Shown here: one piece after another, positions 33,793 to 42,385 of the stretch
Layout of the letters: the number at the start of each line of letters is the position of its first letter
Position numbering within the stretch: the first letter of the stretch is position 1
Assembly (NCBI GenBank): GCA_034435015.1
Contig: DAOTYH010000103.1
Location: 1 to 64,000, forward strand
Length of the DNA stretch: 64,000 nucleotides
Origin: DAOTYH01 sp034435015
GTDB lineage: Bacteria; Chloroflexota; Anaerolineae; Aggregatilineales; UBA3940
Direction: 5' to 3'
The notes under the pieces: generated by a model
Seen by the model: only the letters and a program-made list of their open reading frames with translations
What the model was told of the DNA's origin: nothing
Database searches by the model: none
Made by a program: the position numbers and the translations under genes

Positions 33793-34765
33793 TCAACATC
33801 TGCTCTATACGTGCCTTAGTCAGAGCATTGTGGCGTCTGAAAAGTCCATAGACAGCGCCAAAAGAAAGGGCTAGAACCAGTGTGACGACTACCAATCCAG
33901 GCCATGGGCTGAATCCGCTTTGATCGAAACTAAGCTGGATGTTGTTCAGCTCACTGCCTGCATAGAGCAGTAGGCCGTTGACTGTGGCGGCAAGCACAAA
34001 GCCAAGGCCGAGATAGAAAAAGGGTAGGTTCTCGAAACGGTTCCGGCCTAGAAAATATCCGATTATCAGGCTGGCTGATAGATAGGCTCCCGTCTGGGTG
34101 ATCAGCCTCAAACTGCCATTGAGCAGGGTTACTCCTCCCTGATCGAGAACGAACAGGAAATTGAGGGCCGAAGTATATCCCCACGCGGCGGCCAGCCCAT
34201 ACAGCACGCCGTCCACACGGCGTGTGAAGGCCGGTGTCTGCCAGACGGTGTAACGTACAAGGGTGTAGAGCACAAAGGCGTGGATGGCTCCACCGATCAA
34301 GATGCTACCAAGAAAGCGATTGGAAGGCGTGGTGCTAGTCAGCCAGTCATCTAGGTTGATCAGAGAATAGAGGAAAGGCCGCACAATAGCCGCCGCAACC
34401 AAGGCGGCGAGTGTGAAAACGACTAATACGAGGTTAGGTATCTCAGTGCGAGTCCGGGCGGCACTTCGGTAAACGAAGAACAGCCATCCTAGCGCTGGTA
34501 AGACTGACAGGCTTGCACTGATAATGAAGCGGATAGTTCCTTGTGGCTCGCGGGGTAGAAATTGTCCTGCTATACCAATTCCTAAAATGGTAAGAAGCAG
34601 AAAGCCAAACATCCATGCACTAGCTTGCCATACTGGCGGTATATCTTGAGCGAAAGCGGCCAGATGGTCTTGGCAGTAATAGCGTTGCCCGTACTCTTTG
34701 GGTTGTCTCAAGGGGCGGCCGCATATGGCGCAATGTACTAGGGGCTTTATGTTCATGCCCGCCAT
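33785..34765 (-). CDS. PrsW-like membrane protein with N-terminal zinc knuckle
   Basis: A 326-residue protein. Residues 8-35 hold a CxxC...CxxH knuckle (CAIC, then CQDH), followed by about eight membrane helices. The helical part resembles PrsW intramembrane proteases in the RVDGVLYGLAAAWGYTSALNF segment (PrsW: DGIxYGxxxxxGFxxxEN). The paired glutamates expected in the preceding helix and the Glu before Asn are missing here, so activity is unlikely. ATG 34765 follows ACAGGTAAA. It opens the three-gene run ending with the serine protease. Confidence 0.6.
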   Translation of the reverse strand: MAGMNIKPLVHCAICGRPLRQPKEYGQRYYCQDHLAAFAQDIPPVWQASAWMFGFLLLTILGIGIAGQFLPREPQGTIRFIISASLSVLPALGWLFFVYRSAARTRTEIPNLVLVVFTLAALVAAAIVRPFLYSLINLDDWLTSTTPSNRFLGSILIGGAIHAFVLYTLVRYTVWQTPAFTRRVDGVLYGLAAAWGYTSALNFLFVLDQGGVTLLNGSLRLITQTGAYLSASLIIGYFLGRNRFENLPFFYLGLGFVLAATVNGLLLYAGSELNNIQLSFDQSGFSPWPGLVVVTLVLALSFGAVYGLFRRHNALTKARIEQMLNE

Positions 34766-34811
34766 TTTACCTGTGTCTAGAGTGTGTTTCAATTAGATGT
34801 AGATGCAGGTT

Positions 34812-34841
34812 TTGGTTGCCTCTGCCTCAGTACCGTATACT
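34812..34841 (+). promoter_or_regulatory. putative promoter of the peptide ABC transporter genes
   Basis: TTGGTT at 34812-34817 and TATACT at 34836-34841, spacer 18. About 50 bases before the GTG start of the binding protein. Confidence 0.4.
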
Positions 34842-34892
34842 CTTAAGCGGAGTCTGACTCTCTGACAGAATTAGGAGAGGGGAGTTCCTAAC

Positions 34893-36494
34893 GTGGAAAA
34901 GCAGAAAGGTCTGTTACAGGCGCTTGTTTCCGTTGTTGTTCTGACCATGTTGGCTGGATGCGGTGCAGTGTCTGAGGAGGCTGAGACAACAGAGTTTGTT
35001 TATGGGCTGACACTTGTCCCATCAGGCATTGACCCCCATATCCACGCTTCGGCTGAACTGGGGATACCACTACGAAGTGTCTATGACACACTCATCTATC
35101 GTGATGCGGAAACCTTGGAGTTTGTACCCGGACTTGCTGAGTCATGGCAAATCAGCCCCGACGGCTTGACCTACACTTTCACTTTGCGTCAGGACGTCGT
35201 GTTTCATGATGGTACCCCCTTCAATGCAGAGGCTGTGAGGGTCAATATTGAGCGCATCCTCAATCCGGCCACTAACTCCCTCAAAGCCGCTCAACTGCTT
35301 GGCCCTGTTGAGCGGGTTGAAGTGCTTGATGATTATCATGTCTCAATCATTCTGTCTCAGCCGTTCGTGCCACTTCTGGATGGGTTAAGCCAACCCTATT
35401 TGGGGATGGCGTCCCCCAAAGCTCTGGCGGAGTGGGATACAGCGACTTATCAGTTTCATCAGGTTGGGACTGGCCCCTATCGCTTTGTTGAATACGTGGT
35501 CAACGACCGGCTGGTTCTGGAGCGCAACCCAGACTACGCGTGGGGGCCTTCTGTGGTGACCAATCCGGGGGTTCCAGCAGTTGATCGGATCGTGTTTCGA
35601 TTTTATCCTGATCCCGCCTCACGGGCGTTAGCCCTCCAAAGTGGTGATGTTCAGATCGTAGGCGAGGTTTTGCCTACCGATGCCCGTCAGTTTGCTGAGG
35701 AGCACACCGTACAGGTTGAACAGGTTCCTATCCCTGGCCAACCGTTGGAGTTTTTCTTCAATACAACGCGGACCCCAACCAACAGTCTGGCTGTTCGTCA
35801 GGCGTTGATCTTAGCGACGGATCGTCAGGCTATTGTGCGATCAGTGTTTCAAGGGTATTCACCTATCGCCTATGGGCCGCTAAGCTCCTCTACGCTTTAC
35901 TATGATCCAGCGGTAGAGGGACGATATGCCTATGATCCGGTGCAGGCAGTGGCGCTCTTTAACTCGACAGGTTGGGTTGACAGCAATGGGGATGGCTGGC
36001 GAGACGAGAGTGGCGTCCCCCTCCAAATTAAGGTGGTAATCCCCCCGTGGGGGTTAATCCCAGAGGTGGCACAATTGATCGAGAACCAATGGGAGACTAC
36101 TTTACAGGTGCAGGTTCAGATTGAACAAGTTGCCTCCTTCCCTATGTTGAGTGATGCCGCCGCTTCAGGAGATTATCAAGTCATCTCGCTTAATTTCTTC
36201 GGCTTGGACCCGGTGGTATTAAACGGGAGTTATCTATCTACGGGTAGCCGGAATTGGTCCCATGTATCAGACCCTCAGCTCGATGGGTGGCTTTTAGCGG
36301 CTCAAGCTGAGATGGATACTGGGCGGAGGGCCACGCTATATGCTCAGATTCAGCAACGAATCATGGATCAGGCTCTTGTGTTGCCCATACGCGAATACGT
36401 GAACCTGATTGGGGTACAATCTGGCATTCAGGGCCTGCATTTTGATGCCCAGGGCTGGTTTCCTTACTTGACTGATCTAGAGCTTGGTTCATGA
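34893..36494 (+). CDS. ABC transporter substrate-binding lipoprotein, oligopeptide (SBP5) family
   Basis: A 533-residue lipoprotein. The signal ends in the lipobox TMLAGC (Cys near residue 27). The mature part follows the DppA/OppA pattern: EFVYGLTLVPSGIDPH, then PGLAESWQISPDGLTYTFTLR and GTGPYRFVEY. Such proteins capture peptides, nickel or oligosaccharides outside the cell. The start is a GTG at 34893 with GAGAGGGGAG upstream. Two permease genes follow in the same direction. Confidence 0.92.
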   Translation: MEKQKGLLQALVSVVVLTMLAGCGAVSEEAETTEFVYGLTLVPSGIDPHIHASAELGIPLRSVYDTLIYRDAETLEFVPGLAESWQISPDGLTYTFTLRQDVVFHDGTPFNAEAVRVNIERILNPATNSLKAAQLLGPVERVEVLDDYHVSIILSQPFVPLLDGLSQPYLGMASPKALAEWDTATYQFHQVGTGPYRFVEYVVNDRLVLERNPDYAWGPSVVTNPGVPAVDRIVFRFYPDPASRALALQSGDVQIVGEVLPTDARQFAEEHTVQVEQVPIPGQPLEFFFNTTRTPTNSLAVRQALILATDRQAIVRSVFQGYSPIAYGPLSSSTLYYDPAVEGRYAYDPVQAVALFNSTGWVDSNGDGWRDESGVPLQIKVVIPPWGLIPEVAQLIENQWETTLQVQVQIEQVASFPMLSDAAASGDYQVISLNFFGLDPVVLNGSYLSTGSRNWSHVSDPQLDGWLLAAQAEMDTGRRATLYAQIQQRIMDQALVLPIREYVNLIGVQSGIQGLHFDAQGWFPYLTDLELGS

Positions 36495-36509
36495 ACAGAC
36501 TGTAGGGCT

Positions 36510-37436
36510 GTGGCGCAATATATCCTTCGTCGGCTTTTGGGTGTGCTCCTTTCATTGTGGGCGGCTGTTACGTTGGCCTTTCTGGCCCTGCGTGTTGTGC
36601 CCGGCGACCCGGTTGAGGCGGCGCTGTCTCAGAGCATTGCCTCGCAGGATGTGCTGGAACGACGTCGGGCGGCGCTTGGTCTCGATTTACCCTTGCCGGT
36701 ACAGTACGGTCGGTATCTCTTGGGGCTGGTACGCGGTGATCTTGGTGTTTCGTGGTTGGGTGGTCAACCAGTCGGCCTGCTGATTGGACAGCAGATTGGG
36801 GCTACTTTCAGTTTAGCCTGTACCGGCATGGCGGTAGCACTTGTGCTGGGGGTTGCTCTTGGTGTAGCTGGAGCCGCAGGGCGAGGGGGATGGATATCTG
36901 AGTTCAGCCGCATGGCAGTCAGTTTTCTACTGGCTTTACCCCCAATGTTCTCAGGTATTCTGCTGATCTGGGTCTTTGCTGTGCTTCTGGGTTGGTTTCC
37001 TGCTACAGGGCAGGGGGATATGCGCCATCTTATATTACCCGCCATGGTGATAGGCCTCAGTGTGGCAGGTGGAATAGCGCGCGCTGTTGATGCTGGTGTG
37101 GGGGATGCGCTGGCACAACCCTTTGTACGTACTGCGAGGGCAAAAGGGTTGATGCCTTTCACTGCGCTTTGGAGGCACGCATTGCGGGTAGGGTTCTTGC
37201 CGGCTCTCGATGTTATTGCACTTCAGTTTGGGTTCCTGCTGGGGGGAACAGTGATCACAGAGAGTTTGTTTGCCCGGCAGGGGCTTGGCCGTGTGATGCT
37301 CTCGGCTGTGCTCAACAAAGACTTGCCTGTTGTTCTGGGGGTTGTTGTTCTGGCGGCGGCGGTCTATGGACTGCTAAATCTGGCGGCAGATGTTGTTCAT
37401 GCATGGCTTGACCCCCGTATCCGTTTCGGGATATGA
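36510..37436 (+). CDS. ABC transporter permease, DppB/OppB type
   Basis: A 308-residue permease with six helices. It has the N-terminal RRLLGVLLSLWAAV segment, DLGVSW after the first loop, and the EAA-like loop FVRTARAKGLMPF...RHALR that docks the ATPase. Length is typical of this family. The start is GTG 36510, 15 bases after the binding-protein stop. It overlaps the next gene by four bases (ATGA). Confidence 0.93.
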   Translation: MAQYILRRLLGVLLSLWAAVTLAFLALRVVPGDPVEAALSQSIASQDVLERRRAALGLDLPLPVQYGRYLLGLVRGDLGVSWLGGQPVGLLIGQQIGATFSLACTGMAVALVLGVALGVAGAAGRGGWISEFSRMAVSFLLALPPMFSGILLIWVFAVLLGWFPATGQGDMRHLILPAMVIGLSVAGGIARAVDAGVGDALAQPFVRTARAKGLMPFTALWRHALRVGFLPALDVIALQFGFLLGGTVITESLFARQGLGRVMLSAVLNKDLPVVLGVVVLAAAVYGLLNLAADVVHAWLDPRIRFGI

Positions 37437-38314
37437 AGAAAACAAGATATAAGCGGTTCCTCTGGGCGAGTGTGTTGTTTGCTATTGCGAGTCTGGCCGT
37501 ACTTGCTCCCTTGGTGGCTGTCCACGATCCAATGGAGACCGAACCTGCCAACCAATTCTCTTCACCCGGTAGTGAACATCTTTTGGGGACTGACCAGTTC
37601 GGCCGGGATGTATTCAGCCGTACTGTGTGGGGGGCGCGCCACAGCCTGACCAGTGCGTTCCTATCAGCGGGAATTGCGATTGGGATCGGGCTTGTCATTG
37701 GCGGTGTGGCAGGTTCTGTTGGGGGTCGTACAGACTGGGTGTTGATGCGCGGTGTAGATGTATTGTTTGCGTTTCCTAGTTTGCTACTGGCGATGGCACT
37801 GGTTGCCATGTTGGGGGTGGGAACTTGGCAGGTAGCAATGGCGGTAGGTGTCTCACTTGCCCCTACCTATAGCCGCGTTGTGCGTACTGCCGTGCTGTCC
37901 GTGAAGAGCCAGCTCTTTATTGAAGCGGCACGAGCGCTTGGGGCTGCGCCTTGGTGGATAATATGGAGGCATTTACTGCCTAATGCGGCTGGTCAGATCA
38001 GCTCGTTTGCAACGGTGATCTATGCTTGGTCTCTACTTAATATTGCCGCGCTAGATTTTCTTGGGTTGACGGGATCACCCTCTCTGCCTACGTGGGGGCG
38101 GATGTTAAACGAAGGGCGATCTTTTCTGCGCATTGCGCCGTGGATTTCGCTAGGGCCGGGTATCATGCTGACTTTGAGCGTGCTTGCAGTGGCAGGCCTC
38201 AGTGATGGCTGGCTTAGAGGCACGATAATAGGAGTAAAAACGAAAAATGCCGCCGAAAGGGTGGCAGCACTTTTCGTTGAGGAGGAGAAGAAGGCGTCCG
38301 CATCCTCAAGGTAG
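37433..38314 (+). CDS. ABC transporter permease, DppC/OppC type
   Basis: A 293-residue permease with six helices and the family motifs HLLGTDQFGRDVFSR, the EAA-loop IEAARALGAAPWWIIWRHLLPN and PSLPTWGRMLNEGR. It has a C-terminal tail of about 25 charged residues that relatives usually lack; the tail is encoded by a strong inverted repeat. No ATPase gene of the DppD/DppF type follows; the next gene is unrelated and has its own promoter. Confidence 0.92.
   Translation: MKKTRYKRFLWASVLFAIASLAVLAPLVAVHDPMETEPANQFSSPGSEHLLGTDQFGRDVFSRTVWGARHSLTSAFLSAGIAIGIGLVIGGVAGSVGGRTDWVLMRGVDVLFAFPSLLLAMALVAMLGVGTWQVAMAVGVSLAPTYSRVVRTAVLSVKSQLFIEAARALGAAPWWIIWRHLLPNAAGQISSFATVIYAWSLLNIAALDFLGLTGSPSLPTWGRMLNEGRSFLRIAPWISLGPGIMLTLSVLAVAGLSDGWLRGTIIGVKTKNAAERVAALFVEEEKKASASSR
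38239..38278 (+). terminator. terminator-like hairpin inside the end of the second permease gene
   Basis: An 8-base arm AACGAAAA (38239-38246) pairs with TTTTCGTT (38271-38278) and an inner 7-base arm TGCCGCC (38248-38254) pairs with GGTGGCA (38260-38266, one G-T pair) around a GAAAG loop. It ends in a T-rich arm and lies 34 bases before the stop codon. Confidence 0.45.
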
Positions 38315-38390
38315 CATAGTTTCTGATCAATATGTTGACGCGAATGCGTCGTTTGCTCTACGCTAGAGCTACGCTCAGACTTGGTGTACA

Positions 38391-38420
38391 TTGCGGGCGT
38401 CTCACACGGCGGGGTATACT
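38391..38420 (+). promoter_or_regulatory. putative promoter of the GH3-like gene
   Basis: TTGCGG at 38391-38396 and TATACT at 38415-38420, spacer 18, about 30 to 45 bases before the possible start codons. Confidence 0.4.
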
Positions 38421-38451
38421 CGGCTGGAGGTTTGCTCTGAGATAAAAGGTT

Positions 38452-41298
38452 GTGTGTTTGAATATGCGCCGCTTTTTTGGTGTCTTAGCGCTGTTTTCTG
38501 TGCTGGCGCTCCAAGGGTCGGCCCTGTCATGGCCTGAGCGGCAGGCCATTATAGATACAGAGGTCGAGGCTATCTTGGCTCGGATGGGGCCGGAGGAGCG
38601 GGTGGGACAGCTCTTTCTCGTAACCTTTTATGGCTCAGATTATGGCCCCAATTCGGAGATCGCTAGGCTTATCTCTGAATACCGGGTCGGTGGTGTCGTG
38701 TTGTCAGTTGAGAATGGCAATTTCAGTAGTAATGGTGATGACCTTCCAGAGCAAATCTACCGCTTGACCAGTGAGCTGCAACGATTAGCAGATGGGCTTC
38801 CAGGCGAAGGGGGAGCTGGAGAACTCGATCTGCCTGACAGTAGCAGAGTTTATATTCCACTATTTGTTGGAGTCGAGCAGGGGGAGAGCTATCCCTACGA
38901 TTATCTCCCCTACATAATATCCCCTCTGCCAACTAGTATGGCTATTGGTGCGACGTGGGACCCTGTGTTAGCAAAGGAGGCAGGCAGGATAGCTGGTCAG
39001 GAATTGGCGGCACTAGGGTTTAACTTGTTGCTTGGTCCTTCTGCTGATGTCGTGCAAATTCCGCAACCCTACACTGCTGGTGATATGGGCACGCGCGTAT
39101 TCGGCGGCGAACCTTTCTGGGTTTCACAGATGACAGCGGCTTATGTGCGTGGTGTGCATGAGGGCAGTGAGGGGCGTGTAGCTGTTGTGCCGCGTTATTT
39201 CCCTGGTTATGGAGGGGCCGACCGCCTTGCGAGTGTCGAGATACCTACTGTGCGCCGTTCTCTGGACCAACTGATCCAGTTTGATCTGAAACCGTTCTTC
39301 GCTGTAACGGGTAGTGCTACCGATCCATTAGAACGTGCAGAGGGGCTGATGACAGGACACATCCGTTACCTTGGTTTTCAAGGTGATAACCCGCGCCTGT
39401 CAACACGTCCTATCAGCCTCGATCAGCAGGCTTTGCAGGTATTACTGCGGCTTGACTCTATCAATTCTTGGAGGCAGAGCGGTGGATTGCTGGTCAGTGA
39501 TGCGCTTGGTTTGAGGGGAGTACGGCGTTTCTATGATCCACGAGAGGCGTCTTTCTCCAATCGGCGTGTTGCCCAGGATGCTTTTCTAGCTGGTAATGAT
39601 GTTTTGTATCTAGGGAGCTTTGGGGGCAGTTCCTCTGCTGATCAGACTGCAAAGATAATAGACACGATAGAGTTTTTTGTTCAGTTGTACAATGCCGACC
39701 CCGCCTTTCAGGCGCGGGTGGATGAGTCTGTCCGCCGCATTATCCGCACTAAGCTCAATCTGTACCAGCGTTTTGAACTGGATAGGGTATTGTCACAACC
39801 AGCGGCTTTGGATGTGGTAGGGCAGAACAGTCAAGTAGCTCTCAACGTTGCACAGCGTGCACTTACCCTGCTCTCGCCAGAACAGCCTGAGCTATTGTCT
39901 GCTCCCCGATCGGGGGAACAAATTGTTATCTTCATGGACAGTCGTGTTGTCCAACCCTGTCAAACCTGTGTAGCACGTCCGCTTCTTGCCGTAGATGCAC
40001 TCCAGTCTGCCATCTTGCGTCTGTATGGTCCACAAGCCAGCGATTTAGTTAGTCTCGCCAATATTCGGAGCTTTTCGTTTGATCAACTATCCAGTTACCT
40101 TCAATATGGCCCGCAGGAGGTCATCAGCGGAGAAGGTACACCCCAGCCAGATGCTCTGGCCATTGCGTTGAACTCCGCAGACTGGATCGTTTTTGTGATG
40201 CTCAATGTTGATACGAGCATCGCGCCTTCATCGGATGTGGTGAAACGTTTCTTGGCTTCTCCGCCAGTTGGAGCAGATACGCAGATTGTCGTGATGGCGA
40301 TGGGGGCACCGTACTATCTGGATTCGACTGAGATTGGCAAGTTGACAGCCTATTACGCTCTCTATGATTACTCGGAGCCTTTTATTGATGTAGCGGCTCG
40401 TGCTCTGTTTCTGGGGATTCCGGAGGGCGGTGCTTCTCCCGTTTCGGTAAGTGGAATTGGTTATGATGTTTTTGAGGCCACCTCGCCTGATCCTGACCAG
40501 ATCATCAATCTCTCGATCATCAGTGAAGGAGAGAGAGAAGAAGGAACATTCACACCGACCCCGCCTCTGGCACTGGGACAGGGTGATACCCTCTTTCTGG
40601 TAACCAGTGTCATCTTGGATCAGAATGCTCATCCTGTGCCAGACGGAACACCTGTAGAGTTCATCGTTGAGTATCTGAACACTGGCCTGCGCGATACACT
40701 GTCTGCAACGACAACAGGGGGGATAGCAAGGGCTGACCTGCCCCTAACACGGGCAGGGGACCTGCGTATCACTGCTCAGAGCGGCTCGGCTCGTAATTCG
40801 AATGCCATCCGTCTGACTATTCCGGATACAGGGAGTGCGGTGATCTCGATCTTGCCCCCCGATATTCCGCCTACATCTACCCCAAGCCCGACCGATACCC
40901 CCACCCCTGAATCAATGCCGGCCTTGAATTCGACTGCGACTCCTGTGATCGAGTCTAACCCTCAGCCGCGAAGTGTCTACTTCCGTGATCTTTTCTTATC
41001 TTTGCTAGGCTTGATCGGGATCGGGGGAGCTGTTTTTCTATTTGGGCTTAGTAAGCATGACCTGAACTATGCCTTGCTTACCTCTTTGCCGGTGTTCATA
41101 GTTGGACTGGTAGGCTACAACTACTATGCTTTGCTGTTGCCCGGAGCTGGCTTCTGGCGTAGCTTGTTTGGTAGCAGTTGGGGAGCTGGTGTGGCTACTT
41201 GGGCAGGCGGATTACTGGGAGCTGGTATGGCCACGCTGGCTCTTTATGGCTGGGAGCGCTGGGTTGGCCCTTCGTCAGGGAGACAACAGCGTCGGTGA
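38452..41298 (+). CDS. GH3-like (NagZ-type) exported membrane protein with Ig-like domain, catalytic motif altered
   Basis: A 948-residue protein. An N-terminal signal sequence is followed by a GH3 beta-N-acetylglucosaminidase-like barrel (about residues 35-430), with GPEERVGQLFL, IGATWDP, and the nucleophile-type VSDALGL (Asp350). The normal KHFPGHG...DSH motif reads PRYFPGYG followed by LAS, so the general acid/base His and its neighbours are gone. A second alpha/beta domain, an Ig-like domain (about 700-800), a Pro/Thr-rich linker and four C-terminal helices follow. It may bind rather than cut muropeptides. The start is uncertain: GTG 38452, TTG 38458 and ATG 38464 are all possible. Its end overlaps the convergent kinase gene by 24 bases. 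Confidence 0.8.
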   Translation: MCLNMRRFFGVLALFSVLALQGSALSWPERQAIIDTEVEAILARMGPEERVGQLFLVTFYGSDYGPNSEIARLISEYRVGGVVLSVENGNFSSNGDDLPEQIYRLTSELQRLADGLPGEGGAGELDLPDSSRVYIPLFVGVEQGESYPYDYLPYIISPLPTSMAIGATWDPVLAKEAGRIAGQELAALGFNLLLGPSADVVQIPQPYTAGDMGTRVFGGEPFWVSQMTAAYVRGVHEGSEGRVAVVPRYFPGYGGADRLASVEIPTVRRSLDQLIQFDLKPFFAVTGSATDPLERAEGLMTGHIRYLGFQGDNPRLSTRPISLDQQALQVLLRLDSINSWRQSGGLLVSDALGLRGVRRFYDPREASFSNRRVAQDAFLAGNDVLYLGSFGGSSSADQTAKIIDTIEFFVQLYNADPAFQARVDESVRRIIRTKLNLYQRFELDRVLSQPAALDVVGQNSQVALNVAQRALTLLSPEQPELLSAPRSGEQIVIFMDSRVVQPCQTCVARPLLAVDALQSAILRLYGPQASDLVSLANIRSFSFDQLSSYLQYGPQEVISGEGTPQPDALAIALNSADWIVFVMLNVDTSIAPSSDVVKRFLASPPVGADTQIVVMAMGAPYYLDSTEIGKLTAYYALYDYSEPFIDVAARALFLGIPEGGASPVSVSGIGYDVFEATSPDPDQIINLSIISEGEREEGTFTPTPPLALGQGDTLFLVTSVILDQNAHPVPDGTPVEFIVEYLNTGLRDTLSATTTGGIARADLPLTRAGDLRITAQSGSARNSNAIRLTIPDTGSAVISILPPDIPPTSTPSPTDTPTPESMPALNSTATPVIESNPQPRSVYFRDLFLSLLGLIGIGGAVFLFGLSKHDLNYALLTSLPVFIVGLVGYNYYALLLPGAGFWRSLFGSSWGAGVATWAGGLLGAGMATLALYGWERWVGPSSGRQQRR

Positions 41299-42276
41299 AA
41301 GCGCTGTCGCCAGAATGGCGATGAAAAGGAGCACCAATGCTGTCAGAGCTAGGATCCGGTTGACCGGAGCGACTCGATTCAGGGGATGTCGGCTTTGCAG
41401 GTTAGGCCACAGTGTCAACGGACCGGTTGAGAGCAATACGTCTTTGAACGCCTGTACGCTAGGTGGCCGGTCGTCTGGATGCATTTCTAAGGCCCACAAG
41501 ATGGCCTGTTCTGATCTGATACTGATATGGGGATTGAGGGTACGTGGCGGCCTCAATGCACCTGACTGAAGGAAGCGGGTCTTGGCTTCTGCAGGCGGCT
41601 CGTTGGTCAGAAGGTGGTAGAGGGTAGCTCCCAGTGAATAGATGTCAGAACGGGCGTCAGTATGACCAGAGTCTCCGCCGTACTGCTCTAGGGGAGTATA
41701 AAGAACTGTACCGCGTCCCTGAATCACCGTCACAGTGCGGGTATCATCAGGTATCATAACTTTGACAAGCCCGAAATCAACCAGTTTGATCAGTCCGTCA
41801 GGCGTCAATTTAATGTTGGCCGGTTTAATATCTCGATGCAGAACAGGCGGATTCTGGCTATGGAGATAAGTTAAGGCATCGCATAATTGCCCCGCCCAAT
41901 CTAAAACCTGATGTTCTGGGAGAAAAGAACCTTTACTTCGGGCTTCTTCGATTTTCTGGCGGAGGTCATTACCAGGGACAAAGTCCATCACAAGGAAATC
42001 CCGGTTGTCCTCGCTGAAAAAATCAGATACTTTGGGAAGGCTGGGGTGATCGAGACGTGCTAAGACACTTGCCTCGCGGTAAAACTGTTCGCGGGCTTGT
42101 TCTTGCTCTGTTGGTGAGCTGGCGGGATCGATCTGTATCTCTTTGATTGCGCAGAAGCGTCCCTTCAACAGGGTATCTTCGGCGCGGTAGACAGAACCCA
42201 TTCCGCCCTGTCCAACAGTTTCGATAATACGATACCGCGATCGGATAATCGTACCCGACCTAAGGGGCGGCAACAT
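41275..42276 (-). CDS. Ser/Thr protein kinase with C-terminal membrane anchor
   Basis: A 333-residue kinase. Residues 15-275 hold the Hanks motifs: GQGGMGSVY, the Lys in CAIKE, HRDIKPANIKL, DFGLVK and the SDIYSLGATLYHLL segment. One membrane helix ends the protein (about 305-328), with almost nothing outside, so it probably has no extracellular sensor. ATG 42276 is chosen because it follows a GAGGAGAAGAG site. It is divergent from an FHA-winged-helix regulator; such a kinase-FHA pair recalls PknH and EmbR of mycobacteria, which is an inference. Confidence 0.93.
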   Translation of the reverse strand: MLPPLRSGTIIRSRYRIIETVGQGGMGSVYRAEDTLLKGRFCAIKEIQIDPASSPTEQEQAREQFYREASVLARLDHPSLPKVSDFFSEDNRDFLVMDFVPGNDLRQKIEEARSKGSFLPEHQVLDWAGQLCDALTYLHSQNPPVLHRDIKPANIKLTPDGLIKLVDFGLVKVMIPDDTRTVTVIQGRGTVLYTPLEQYGGDSGHTDARSDIYSLGATLYHLLTNEPPAEAKTRFLQSGALRPPRTLNPHISIRSEQAILWALEMHPDDRPPSVQAFKDVLLSTGPLTLWPNLQSRHPLNRVAPVNRILALTALVLLFIAILATALSPTLLSP

Positions 42277-42346
42277 TCTCTTCTCCTCGCGGCCCCAGGT
42301 ACATGCCAGCACAAGCGGATAGCATGAAGATGGGCGGCCTGGAGAG

Positions 42347-42375
42347 ACAATAACCTTGTATGGGGGGTTTGTCAA
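42347..42375 (-). promoter_or_regulatory. putative promoter of the second kinase gene
   Basis: On the minus strand a perfect TTGACA (42375-42370), a 17-base spacer and TATTGT (42352-42347). The -35 box lies next to the ribosome binding site of the divergent FHA gene, so binding to either could affect both. Confidence 0.6.
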
Positions 42376-42385
42376 GAGGAGTGGA

